Origin: CAZFLD01 sp964519835
GTDB taxonomy: Bacteria; Spirochaetota; Spirochaetia; DSM-27196; CAZFLD01
Assembly: GCA_964519835.1 (NCBI GenBank)
Contig: CAZFLD010000052.1
Coordinates: 1 to 31,466, forward strand
Reading direction: 5' to 3'
DNA: 31,466 nt
In this document: positions 1-6,548 of the stretch, one piece after another
How the letters are laid out: each line of letters begins with the position of its first letter
How positions within the stretch are numbered: position 1 is the first letter of the stretch
Notes under the pieces: model-generated
What the model saw: the letters and a program-made list of their open reading frames with translations, nothing else
What the model was told of the DNA's origin: nothing
The model's database searches: none
Program-made: the position numbers and the translations under genes

Positions 1-48
1 TGGGAAAAATCCTCGGAACAGCCCGCTACCGAGCACCCTTATACGGAT

Positions 49-321
49 TCAGGTACAGATAAAGATCCACACGCCAAGACGGGTGGTGACGGCTGATAGA
101 TGGTTCAACACGACTCCCAACGCTCTTGCTGCCTGAAGGGCCTCGGGAACCTTTGCAAGAAAACCGGTGAACGCTCCGACGACAAACACGGACAGTACCA
201 CCCAAGCGATACGTGGACGCCGTTTTGCACGTCCACCGGGGCTACGGATGCTTTGGAGTGCGCGGAGAATCATAGCTCGGTACCATCGCACGGGCCGCCG
301 GCATAGGTCGAGGGCCGTCAC
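49..321 (-). CDS. Possible small single-pass membrane protein, unknown function
   Basis: A 90-residue reading frame with a basic N-terminal third, one clear hydrophobic segment at about residues 38-60 and a mixed C-terminal tail. I do not recognise the family. The start is uncertain. A GTG at 321 follows the purine run AGGAGGA with only one base between, which is too close for normal initiation. The internal ATG at codon 17 has no visible ribosome binding site. It is transcribed divergently from the glpP-type gene. The membrane segment argues weakly for a real gene, and a chance frame remains possible. Confidence 0.3.
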   Translation of the reverse strand: MTALDLCRRPVRWYRAMILRALQSIRSPGGRAKRRPRIAWVVLSVFVVGAFTGFLAKVPEALQAARALGVVLNHLSAVTTRLGVWIFICT

Positions 322-429
322 TCCTCCTATCTCAGGCGCTCTTCGGCCTACTCAGGCACTCTCAGGTCTACGCGCATCCCAAAGCACTTGTCGGTCGGGC
401 CGGCCCATGCGAACTTTGTTCTAACAGCC

Positions 430-464
430 AAGCCGCGAGAGACCGATATCGCTATATTTATGAT
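430..464 (+). promoter_or_regulatory. Weak candidate promoter of the glpP-type gene
   Basis: A TATATT hexamer lies at 453-458, and transcription from it would start near the ATG at 465. No convincing -35 box or Shine-Dalgarno sequence is visible, so a leaderless or very short-leader mRNA is possible. Confidence 0.25.
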
Positions 465-1037
465 ATGTCAGGCAGCATCGACGATATATTGGCTCATCCC
501 GTCATTGCGGCGGTTCGTGATGAGGCTTCGTTCGATCGTGCCCTCGACTCCCACGTGCGTACTATCTTCCTTATGTCCGGAGATATCGTTTCACTTGAGC
601 ACTCCGCGGATCGGGCACGCCACAGTCGGAAGGCAATTCTTGTTCATATTGACCTTGTCCGTGGACTGGCGAGTGATCGTGAGGGAGTGGAGTACCTTGC
701 GCGTACGGTTCGTCCCGACGGCATTGTCACTAATCGCGTTCAACTGCTTAGGGCGGCGCAACAATCCGGCTTGCTTGCGGTGCAGCATCTGTTTGTGATC
801 GACACCCAGGCCTTGGCAACGGGCCTGCGCCATGTCGAGGAATGCTCCGCGGACGCTGTGGAGTTGATGCCCGGACTTATGCCACGAGTCATCCGAGAAG
901 TAGTGGACAGCGTAGACCGCCCGGTGCTTGCGGCCGGGCTGATCGCCAGCTTTGCGGAGGTCGAGCAAGCCATGGGTGCGGGCGCAAGAGCAGTGGTGGC
1001 AAGTGCCCAAGAGTTGTGGAATCTCGAACTACGATAG
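465..1037 (+). CDS. glpP: Glycerol-3-phosphate responsive antiterminator, GlpP family
   Basis: The 190-residue protein matches the GlpP family over its whole length; Bacillus GlpP has about 192 residues. Visible family features are HPVIAAVRD near the N-terminus, the strand motif ILVHIDLVRGL near residue 60, RPDGIVTNR near 85, QHLFVIDTQAL near 110, VELMPGLMPRVIREV near 137-151 and a final glycine-rich strand RPVLAAGLI. In Bacillus, GlpP with bound glycerol-3-phosphate acts on leader mRNA of glp genes and prevents early termination. Here it is transcribed towards a leftward transporter operon, whose leader carries a terminator hairpin at 4944-5000. That is a natural target, although this is inference. 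There is no Shine-Dalgarno before the ATG. Family assignment is secure, the target is not. Confidence 0.9.
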   Translation: MSGSIDDILAHPVIAAVRDEASFDRALDSHVRTIFLMSGDIVSLEHSADRARHSRKAILVHIDLVRGLASDREGVEYLARTVRPDGIVTNRVQLLRAAQQSGLLAVQHLFVIDTQALATGLRHVEECSADAVELMPGLMPRVIREVVDSVDRPVLAAGLIASFAEVEQAMGAGARAVVASAQELWNLELR

Positions 1038-1065
1038 GCTGATCGCAGGTTCCATGGTGTTTGTT

Positions 1066-1920
1066 TTACTTGCCGTTGTCGCGACCGAGCGGCACCAACC
1101 AATGGTCACCCACCGCCTTTAGCGCCGCCACGAGCCGGAAAGGGTCTCCACCTCGAACCTCTAGATCAAACTCCTGGCCTGAAACCGCGAGCACGGCCCA
1201 CGTCGCCGCGGACCGCCCCGGAGTGGTAAACGATTCGGTAAGCGACTGGATGGTCAAATGCCGAACCCCGTCTACGGAGTGAATAGAGTTCCAGTGGACG
1301 TGGCCCGAGACGCAGAGCACCGTATTGGCACGTTCCTCAAGGATCTTCCGGGCGGCGGATGCGTTCCAATAGTTCCCGGCACCGCCCGGGTACTGCTCGA
1401 AGTAGTAGTTGCCCACCATGGAGGCGCCGCTAATGGGCACATGGCAGAATAGGATCACGGGCCTTGTCGCACGGCAAAGCGCAGAACGAATAGTAGTTAT
1501 GTCGGCGGCTTTGAGCTCGAAGCCTCTGGGGCCGACGGCAACATCGGGACACCAAGCGACGAGGTCCACCGGAGAAAACCGGTGGGGGCCTCCGATCAGG
1601 TGCTGCCCGAGAACCCGTCGGTTCTCCTCCGCGGAGAGGTTGACAACGTCGTGATTGCCCAAGAGATGGAAGCGCGGCACATTGAGATTGCGGAATCGTC
1701 GGGCTACGTCTTCTAACAAACGTAAATCGTCATCGTGCGACACGTCGCTAATCCGGTCGCCCAACTCTACCACAACGTCGACATCGGCTCTGATAAGGTC
1801 GTCCAAGGCATCGTCGAGCAATCGAAGCGCATCGCCCCCTTGCTTTGGACCGGCCGAGGGGCCATGATGAATATCCGCTATTAACCCGATGCGGAGGCGA
1901 AGACTATATTGCACAGGCAC
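1066..1920 (-). CDS. Calcineurin-like metallophosphoesterase, probable glycerophosphodiesterase
   Basis: A 284-residue cytoplasmic protein with the full metal-binding set of the calcineurin-like phosphoesterases: D16-x-H18, G54-D55, G88-N89-H90-D91, H160 and G206-H207-V208-H209. Members such as GpdQ and the cyclic-nucleotide phosphodiesterases hydrolyse phosphodiesters with a two-metal site. The GTG start at 1920 directly follows the stop of the upstream permease gene, so it is the last gene of the transporter operon. A second GTG three codons later is an alternative start. With a UgpABE-type transporter and GlpP nearby, cleavage of imported glycerophosphodiesters to glycerol-3-phosphate is the likeliest job. 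A general phosphatase is the main alternative. Its 3' end faces that of the glpP-type gene, 28 bases away. Confidence 0.8.
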   Translation of the reverse strand: MPVQYSLRLRIGLIADIHHGPSAGPKQGGDALRLLDDALDDLIRADVDVVVELGDRISDVSHDDDLRLLEDVARRFRNLNVPRFHLLGNHDVVNLSAEENRRVLGQHLIGGPHRFSPVDLVAWCPDVAVGPRGFELKAADITTIRSALCRATRPVILFCHVPISGASMVGNYYFEQYPGGAGNYWNASAARKILEERANTVLCVSGHVHWNSIHSVDGVRHLTIQSLTESFTTPGRSAATWAVLAVSGQEFDLEVRGGDPFRLVAALKAVGDHWLVPLGRDNGK

Positions 1921-2736
1921 TCACTTCAAAACGGCCGCCGAAAGCCCATCTTCGATCTTGGTCCTCATCACGAGGAAAAGCAGCACCATCGGAAGAATGG
2001 TGATCAAGGCAGCCGCGCTCACGGGTCCCCACTCCGTTCCGAACTCGCTGTTGGCGAAGAAAAGCACGCCGGCAGGCGGTGTGAAGAGCCGGCTGCTACG
2101 GATAACAACAAGAGGCCAGAACAAGTCGTTCCAGTGGGTGACCACGCTAAACACGGAAAAGGCGCTCACCGCCGGCGTTATCATCGGAAGGCTTACGTGG
2201 CGGATGGTGCCGACGACGCCACAACCGTCGATGGTCGCAGCATCATGATAGTCCTGGGGGATGCGTCGCATTGACTGCCGGAACAGAAAGACTGCAAAGG
2301 CGCTACCCCAAAACGGCAGAACCAGCGCGACTCGAGTGTTCACGACACCGAGTGCGGCCACGAGCAAAAAGTTGGGCACGGCGCTGATAAAGCCTGGGAA
2401 CACAATGGCGGCAATAACAACAGTCATGACTAATCTCTCACCACAAAAGCGGTAACGCGCCAGTGCGTAGGCAGCTGGAACCGACACAAGAAGCTGACCG
2501 CCGAGAATTGCGGAGGTCACAACAAGCCCGTTGGAAACATACACGAGTATCTCGGTGTCGACAACGACCCTTTTGAGGTGCTCGATCGTCGGTGGAACCG
2601 GCAGACCAAGTGTACCGGCGGAAAAAATCTGATTCGCAGCCGTAAAAGCAGTACGGAGTTGCCAGAGAAACGGCGCAAGGAACAGGAGCGCAGACCCAAA
2701 CAACACGATTGTTAGGACTGTTCGACGGTACATCAC
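1921..2736 (-). CDS. ugpE: ABC transporter permease, UgpE/MalG type
   Basis: An inner-membrane permease of 271 residues with about six hydrophobic segments, the first at about residues 8-28. The cytoplasmic EAA loop that contacts the ATPase lies at about 160-188, with core DAATIDGCG and a following LPM. This is the usual size and layout for the second permease of a carbohydrate uptake family 1 importer. The GTG at 2736 overlaps the stop of the upstream permease gene in the string GTGATG, and the ATG at 2733 is equally possible. A modest AAGGTG lies upstream. Assignment to glycerol-3-phosphate rather than sugar rests on the neighbouring phosphoesterase and glpP, so the gene symbol is tentative. 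Confidence 0.8.
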   Translation of the reverse strand: MMYRRTVLTIVLFGSALLFLAPFLWQLRTAFTAANQIFSAGTLGLPVPPTIEHLKRVVVDTEILVYVSNGLVVTSAILGGQLLVSVPAAYALARYRFCGERLVMTVVIAAIVFPGFISAVPNFLLVAALGVVNTRVALVLPFWGSAFAVFLFRQSMRRIPQDYHDAATIDGCGVVGTIRHVSLPMITPAVSAFSVFSVVTHWNDLFWPLVVIRSSRLFTPPAGVLFFANSEFGTEWGPVSAAALITILPMVLLFLVMRTKIEDGLSAAVLK

Positions 2737-3632
2737 CGGTAGTGCACCTTGCGATCCAGCAGGAACTGGGCCAACGAAACCGACAGTGCCAGAGCGAAAA
2801 AAACTATCGCGAGCGCACTCGCATAACCGGTGTTGAAAAAGCCAAACGCCTCCTCGAAAAGCATGTGCGACAAAAGATGTGTGGCCCGCTGCGGTCCTCC
2901 GTTTGTAAGGACCCTGACAGTGTCGAAAGCCTGAAAGGAACGCGCAGTAAGAACTACCACAACAAAAAGGGTTGTTGGGGCCAGGAGGGGCCAGATGACG
3001 TGGCGGAACCGAGCAGGTCCATGGGCGCCGTCCACAATCGCTGCCTGCTCCACCTCCACCGGTATCCCAGCTAGGCCGGCACTAAACAGCAAGAGCGCGT
3101 AGCCGGAAGAGCGCCACACTTCAACGGAGACAACCGCAGCCAGCGCAGGCTCTGCCTCCTGTAGCCACGGGATGGGACCGGCGTCGAACAGCGCCAACAG
3201 CTCGTTTATGGGACCGAAATACGTATCAAAGAAAAGCTTCCAGATCAGAGTCATCGCGGCGCCGGTCGCCATAACGGGAAGAACAAAAACAAGCCGGAAC
3301 GCACCCGAGCCACGAACACCGGATCTCAGGGCAAGGGCAAGCAGCAGCCCCACGGTCGCGCTCCCGGCTACAATCGAAAACGAATAAATGATGGTGTTTA
3401 CCAATGCCCGGGTGAACCGAGGATCCGCGAGCAACCGGGTGAAATTGCCAAACCCGACAAATTCGCAGGCTACAAACCCAAGACGCCAGTCCGTGAGGCT
3501 TAGTATTGCAGAATACAGTATAGGCCACAAGACAAAGACACCCACCAAAAAAAGAAAGGGCGCCAACAGGATCCAGGGGACTGCTCCCGGCCGGCGGGAG
3601 GCAGGCCGGGTACCGCGGGAACCCGTAAGCAA
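2733..3632 (-). CDS. ugpA: ABC transporter permease, UgpA/MalF type
   Basis: A 299-residue membrane protein with a basic N-terminus followed by a hydrophobic segment at about residues 18-42. Four or five further membrane segments follow. The EAA loop at about 193-217 contains EQAAIVDGAHG and then IWPLLAPT. It pairs with the permease encoded downstream to form the channel of the importer. The only in-frame start close to the upstream gene is TTG at 3632, directly after the stop of the binding-protein gene. No strong Shine-Dalgarno is visible, so translation probably relies on coupling. The family is sure. The substrate (glycerol-3-phosphate or a diester) is inferred from context. Confidence 0.8.
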   Translation of the reverse strand: MLTGSRGTRPASRRPGAVPWILLAPFLFLVGVFVLWPILYSAILSLTDWRLGFVACEFVGFGNFTRLLADPRFTRALVNTIIYSFSIVAGSATVGLLLALALRSGVRGSGAFRLVFVLPVMATGAAMTLIWKLFFDTYFGPINELLALFDAGPIPWLQEAEPALAAVVSVEVWRSSGYALLLFSAGLAGIPVEVEQAAIVDGAHGPARFRHVIWPLLAPTTLFVVVVLTARSFQAFDTVRVLTNGGPQRATHLLSHMLFEEAFGFFNTGYASALAIVFFALALSVSLAQFLLDRKVHYR

Positions 3633-4910
3633 CTACTCGCCGATCAAGTGGTTGACCTCGGATGCGGCCGCTTGTAGAGAGTCCTCCACGTCGGCATCAC
3701 CGAGAATGATGGCTTCTTCGGCCTGTGCGATGATGCTCGCAATCTCCGGACCGCGCCCGCCCGGCCAAGAGTGCCACGGCACAACTTGTGCGGCTTGGTC
3801 AAAAAGAAGCGCCCGGCTTGGATTGTCTCCAAACTCCGACTTGAGCTCGTCGATGACCTGCAGATTCGCCGGCAGATAGCCGCTGTTACGCCCCACCAGG
3901 CCGCTCGCCGTAGGGCCGCTCAAAAACTTCAGGAACTCCCACGCAACACGACGGGTGGCCAGGTCCTCCGCAAACATCATGACACCCGTACCACCGGCCG
4001 GGAGCCGCGGGGCCGACCCGTCCATCGTGGGAACGGGAACCGTCCTGAAGGGAAACTGCGCCATTGGACCGAGCACCAAAAGACCTGCGCTCGAGGTAAC
4101 CAGCATCCCGAGTCGCCCCGTGAGAAAAAGGGCGCTTGCGTCATTGACGCGGGGCATAAGCTCGTCTTCTATGAGGTCGTCTACATACTGCATCGCAGCC
4201 ACTGCTTCAGGCGAATCGAAGGCGGCTGTGCCGTCGGCCGCGGCCATCGTCCCACCGGCGTTTTCGATAAGGGTCTGGAAAACCCAGTTGCCGGTGATTT
4301 CCCACGAATAGTAGATGCCAAAAGCGTCCTGTGCCTTCAGAGCTTCCGACGCCGTACGAACCTCCGCCCAAGACTGAGGCGGATCGGCCGGATCAAGTCC
4401 GGCCGCTTCGAAAAGAGCATCGTTGATAAACATAACCGGCGTGCTGGTAGCAAGCGGGATCAGATACGTATCGCCATCCACAACGCCTAATGACCTCATG
4501 CCGGGTAGGAGCACGTCTTTGCTAAAGCCGTCATCGGCATCCATGTATGGATCGAGGACCACCCCCCGGCCACTCTCGGCCAACGTGCGCAGGAACGAGA
4601 ATCCAACTTGCGACACGTCCGGTATGTCGCCGGCGGCAGCCCCCAGGAGTACGCTCTGTGTAAGTGCTTCATAACCGCCGTCCGCCATCTCGATGCTAAC
4701 AACATCGATACCGGGGTACTCGGCCTCAAACGCTTCGAAGATCGGGGTAAAATACGCCCGATGCCAGCCCGAGACAGAGTGTGCAAAAGTGATCTCACCC
4801 TCCAGCGGGTACTGGTCAAGGTTGACGGCTTCGGGTTGTCCCACGGCCCAAGCGGCACTTCCAACTGCCGCCGTAATCACGGCGATACACAAAACGATTC
4901 GTTTGTTCAC
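3633..4910 (-). CDS. ugpB: ABC transporter solute-binding protein, family 1 (UgpB-like)
   Basis: A 425-residue exported protein with a signal peptide at about residues 1-22 and no lipobox cysteine. The mature part has the two-lobe periplasmic-binding fold of family 1. It opens with EITFAHSVSGWHRAYF and continues with the family pattern F-E-AEYPGI-V, later GDIPDVSQV. It captures the ligand for the two downstream permeases. The GTG start at 4910 is supported by a strong AGGAGG seven bases upstream, the best ribosome site of the operon. It is the first gene after a leader terminator. Ligand identity (glycerol-3-phosphate, glycerophosphocholine or a sugar) cannot be read from the sequence. Context favours a glycerol phosphate compound. 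Confidence 0.8.
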   Translation of the reverse strand: MNKRIVLCIAVITAAVGSAAWAVGQPEAVNLDQYPLEGEITFAHSVSGWHRAYFTPIFEAFEAEYPGIDVVSIEMADGGYEALTQSVLLGAAAGDIPDVSQVGFSFLRTLAESGRGVVLDPYMDADDGFSKDVLLPGMRSLGVVDGDTYLIPLATSTPVMFINDALFEAAGLDPADPPQSWAEVRTASEALKAQDAFGIYYSWEITGNWVFQTLIENAGGTMAAADGTAAFDSPEAVAAMQYVDDLIEDELMPRVNDASALFLTGRLGMLVTSSAGLLVLGPMAQFPFRTVPVPTMDGSAPRLPAGGTGVMMFAEDLATRRVAWEFLKFLSGPTASGLVGRNSGYLPANLQVIDELKSEFGDNPSRALLFDQAAQVVPWHSWPGGRGPEIASIIAQAEEAIILGDADVEDSLQAAASEVNHLIGE

Positions 4911-4940
4911 TGTTTTCCTCCTCTAGTCTTCCGCGAAGGC

Positions 4941-5000
4941 AAAAAGGCCCGGACACAGCTACCCGGCAACGCGGCCATGGGTCATCCGTGTCCGGGCCTT
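4941..5000 (-). terminator. Leader terminator (attenuator) of the ugp-type operon, probable GlpP target
   Basis: A perfect 13-bp inverted repeat has arms AAGGCCCGGACAC (4944-4956) and GTGTCCGGGCCTT (4988-5000). In the leftward RNA the second arm is followed at once by a U-tract (A-run at 4941-4945). The loop contains a second imperfect stem of ACCC-GGC and GCC-GGGT. It lies about 20 bases before the AGGAGG of the binding-protein gene, inside the mRNA leader. This is a classical intrinsic terminator read before the first gene, so an antiterminator is needed for expression. A GlpP gene lies 4 kb away on the other side of the operon. Confidence 0.75.
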
Positions 5001-5034
5001 CTCATAAACTCCGCCCTGACAATCGGACCGTACC

Positions 5035-5065
5035 TTTTTTATGTGAGGATTCGACAAGCAAACCA
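5035..5065 (-). promoter_or_regulatory. Weak candidate promoter of the leftward ugp-type operon
   Basis: On the leftward strand ATAAAA (5042-5037) follows 17 bases after TGGTTT (5065-5060), and an overlapping TTGCTT is nearby. The match to the -35 consensus is poor. Position upstream of the leader terminator is right, but the exact boxes are uncertain. Confidence 0.22.
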
Positions 5066-5136
5066 TTAGATTTCTGTGAGGTCACGACAGAACCGAGGCT
5101 CGGTGAACGCCACGTTTAGAAGGGAACACGGTTCGT

Positions 5137-5165
5137 TTGAGCACGGCGGCCGCAGGGGCTATTAC
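5137..5165 (+). promoter_or_regulatory. Candidate promoter for the acidic secreted protein gene
   Basis: TTGAGC at 5137-5142 and TATTAC at 5160-5165 are separated by 17 bases. Each matches four of six consensus positions. The start codon of the next gene is about 70 bases downstream. Confidence 0.35.
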
Positions 5166-5233
5166 ACCGCAGCCTAAGTCTGATACTCTTCACGGAACCG
5201 GCACAACACGGCCGTTTTATAGGAGGACAATAA

Positions 5234-5743
5234 ATGAAACGCACGTATCTGTTACTTGTCGCCCTGACATTCGCAGCGGGGTCCGCCGTCGCGGAATTGC
5301 CGAGCTTCTACGGCGAGCCGGCGCATAGCGTCGAGCTTGAGGAGTACTTCGTACCGGACCCCTATGAGCTAACCGTCACGGCGGGCGGAGACCTGTACTT
5401 TAACTCGTCCGAGGATTTGGAGGATAGTCCCTTTCTGCTCGACGACTGGGATGTGGTCGGGTGGGTCCGCGGGGACGGTCCGCTTGTTTCGCTCTACTAC
5501 GATACGGACGGAAACATGAGCCTCTATCTCTCGTTTTTGCCGGATGACGACACCGATACCTTTATCCTTGTCAACGACCCCGATACCGATTGGTGGCTGA
5601 TTGACGACGCCGAGAACAGCGTTGATCCGGGCTTTTTTATTAGTAATCCGCCCGCCGGGCGCTACGACATCTTTGTCGGCTCGTGGGGCGAATCCACCAC
5701 CGGCACACTCTTTATCTCCGAGACCGGCCCCTTCGGCCAGTAA
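5234..5743 (+). CDS. Acidic secreted beta-rich protein, possibly pre-peptidase C-terminal (PPC)-like
   Basis: A 169-residue protein with a typical signal peptide (residues 1-20, cleavage after A-V-A). It starts at an ATG with AGGAGG eight bases upstream. The mature part is very acidic, rich in Asp, Tyr, Trp and Phe, and has the alternating pattern of a small beta-sandwich. Phrases such as LSLYYDTDGNMSLYLSF, DTFILVNDPD and PAGRYDIFVGSW resemble bacterial pre-peptidase C-terminal domains, which are stand-alone or attached secreted beta-sandwiches. There is no catalytic motif. A perfect 11-bp hairpin follows the stop codon, so it is probably a single-gene transcript. Function unknown; a role at the cell surface or in periplasmic binding would fit. 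Confidence 0.75.
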   Translation: MKRTYLLLVALTFAAGSAVAELPSFYGEPAHSVELEEYFVPDPYELTVTAGGDLYFNSSEDLEDSPFLLDDWDVVGWVRGDGPLVSLYYDTDGNMSLYLSFLPDDDTDTFILVNDPDTDWWLIDDAENSVDPGFFISNPPAGRYDIFVGSWGESTTGTLFISETGPFGQ

Positions 5744-5754
5744 TAAGCCATGCT

Positions 5755-5782
5755 CGGCGACGCCGTCACCCCGGCGTCGCCG
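5755..5782 (+). terminator. Strong hairpin after the acidic secreted protein gene
   Basis: Perfect 11-bp arms CGGCGACGCCG (5755-5765) and CGGCGTCGCCG (5772-5782) enclose a six-base loop, 12 bases after the stop codon. No U-tract follows, so it is either a weak intrinsic terminator or an mRNA 3'-end stabiliser. A short second repeat, GGTCGAT-TC-ATCGACC, follows directly. Confidence 0.5.
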
Positions 5783-5784
5783 GT

Positions 5785-6396
5785 CGATTCATCGACCTTA
5801 TCCTTATGGACATTGATCTCGGCGGTGGCATGGATGGGACCGAGGCCGCGCGGCAAATCCTCGCGCAGCGGGAGATACCCGTCGCCTTTCTCACCAGTCA
5901 CGCTGAGCGGGAGATGGTGGACCGAGTAAAAGACATTACTCGCTACGGATACGTCCTAAAAGCGTCGGGCGAATTTGTCTTGTTGCAAGCTCTGGACATG
6001 GCCTTCGAGCTTTTCTATGCCCACCGACGTACCAGGGTAAGCGAAGAGCTGTATCGCTCGGTGGCAACACTAACAGGAGAAATCATAACCCGGATCAGCT
6101 ATGACGGCGGTTGGCTGTTTGCCAACGACCGAGCTTGTGAGTTTTGGGGCATGCCCTGGGATGAACTGCAGACACTCAGCTATCTTGATCTGGTGCACCA
6201 AGAGGATCGAGATTCTACGAGGCAAGTGGGGTTACACATGCAGCAAACGGGCGATGCGGTGTTCGGCTTTCGCAACCGTCAAAAAACGCCGCGGGGTTGG
6301 AGCACGGTGGAATGGAACAGCGCGAACATCCAAGGACCCAACGGCAAGATCGAAGGCTTCCAGGCAACCGGTCGCGACGTCACCGAGCGGGTGTGA
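5785..6396 (+). pseudogene. Broken response-regulator receiver/PAS gene fragment
   Basis: Family resemblance starts abruptly at the middle of a CheY-type receiver domain. The phospho-acceptor strand LILMDIDLG, the following D-G-T-E-A-A helix, the FLTSHAE strand and the YGYVLKASG lysine loop are present. The first half, with the acidic pocket, is absent. A PAS domain follows, ending in the usual FQATGRDVTERV, where intact relatives continue into more PAS domains or a histidine kinase. Here a TGA follows immediately. No credible start with a ribosome site precedes the homology, and the upstream bases are the hairpin of the preceding gene. I therefore read it as a remnant truncated at both ends. 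A short expressed protein from an unusual start is the less likely alternative. Confidence 0.65.
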
Positions 6397-6469
6397 CGGG
6401 CGAGTGCCCCGTAGGCCGGCCTGTTGCATCTAAACATCATATTCCGACGGTCGAGCCGGGACCGAAATC

Positions 6470-6498
6470 TTGACCAGCGTTGTTGATTGCCGTACCAT
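6470..6498 (+). promoter_or_regulatory. Candidate promoter of the transglutaminase gene pair
   Basis: TTGACC (6470-6475) and TACCAT (6493-6498) are 17 bases apart, a five-of-six and a four-of-six match. The -10 hexamer is identical to the one proposed for malE. TGACCAG at 6471-6477 recurs inverted as CTGGTCA at 6532-6538 in the leader. Confidence 0.45.
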
Positions 6499-6548
6499 TT
6501 TCATAGTAGCGGCTGATGTTTCTGGTCAGCTAGTCTGGAGGTGCTCTT

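Larger units (their letters stand above)
4911..5233. other. Divergent control region between ugp-type operon and the acidic secreted protein gene
   Basis: This 323-base gap carries, from left to right, the Shine-Dalgarno of the leftward operon, its leader terminator, a weak leftward promoter, a rightward promoter candidate and the AGGAGG of the next gene. I see no further coding sequence in it. Confidence 0.5.

Noticed and set aside
4944..5000. Reading the inverted repeat as a rightward terminator or as a mobile-element end
   Set aside because: The T-tract exists only on the leftward strand and no gene ends to its left in rightward direction. There are no target duplications or transposase sequences nearby.
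5683..5784. ATG that would extend the receiver-PAS remnant upstream
   Set aside because: The extension overlaps the acidic secreted protein gene in another frame, crosses the hairpin and gives Arg/His-rich sequence without receiver-domain character.
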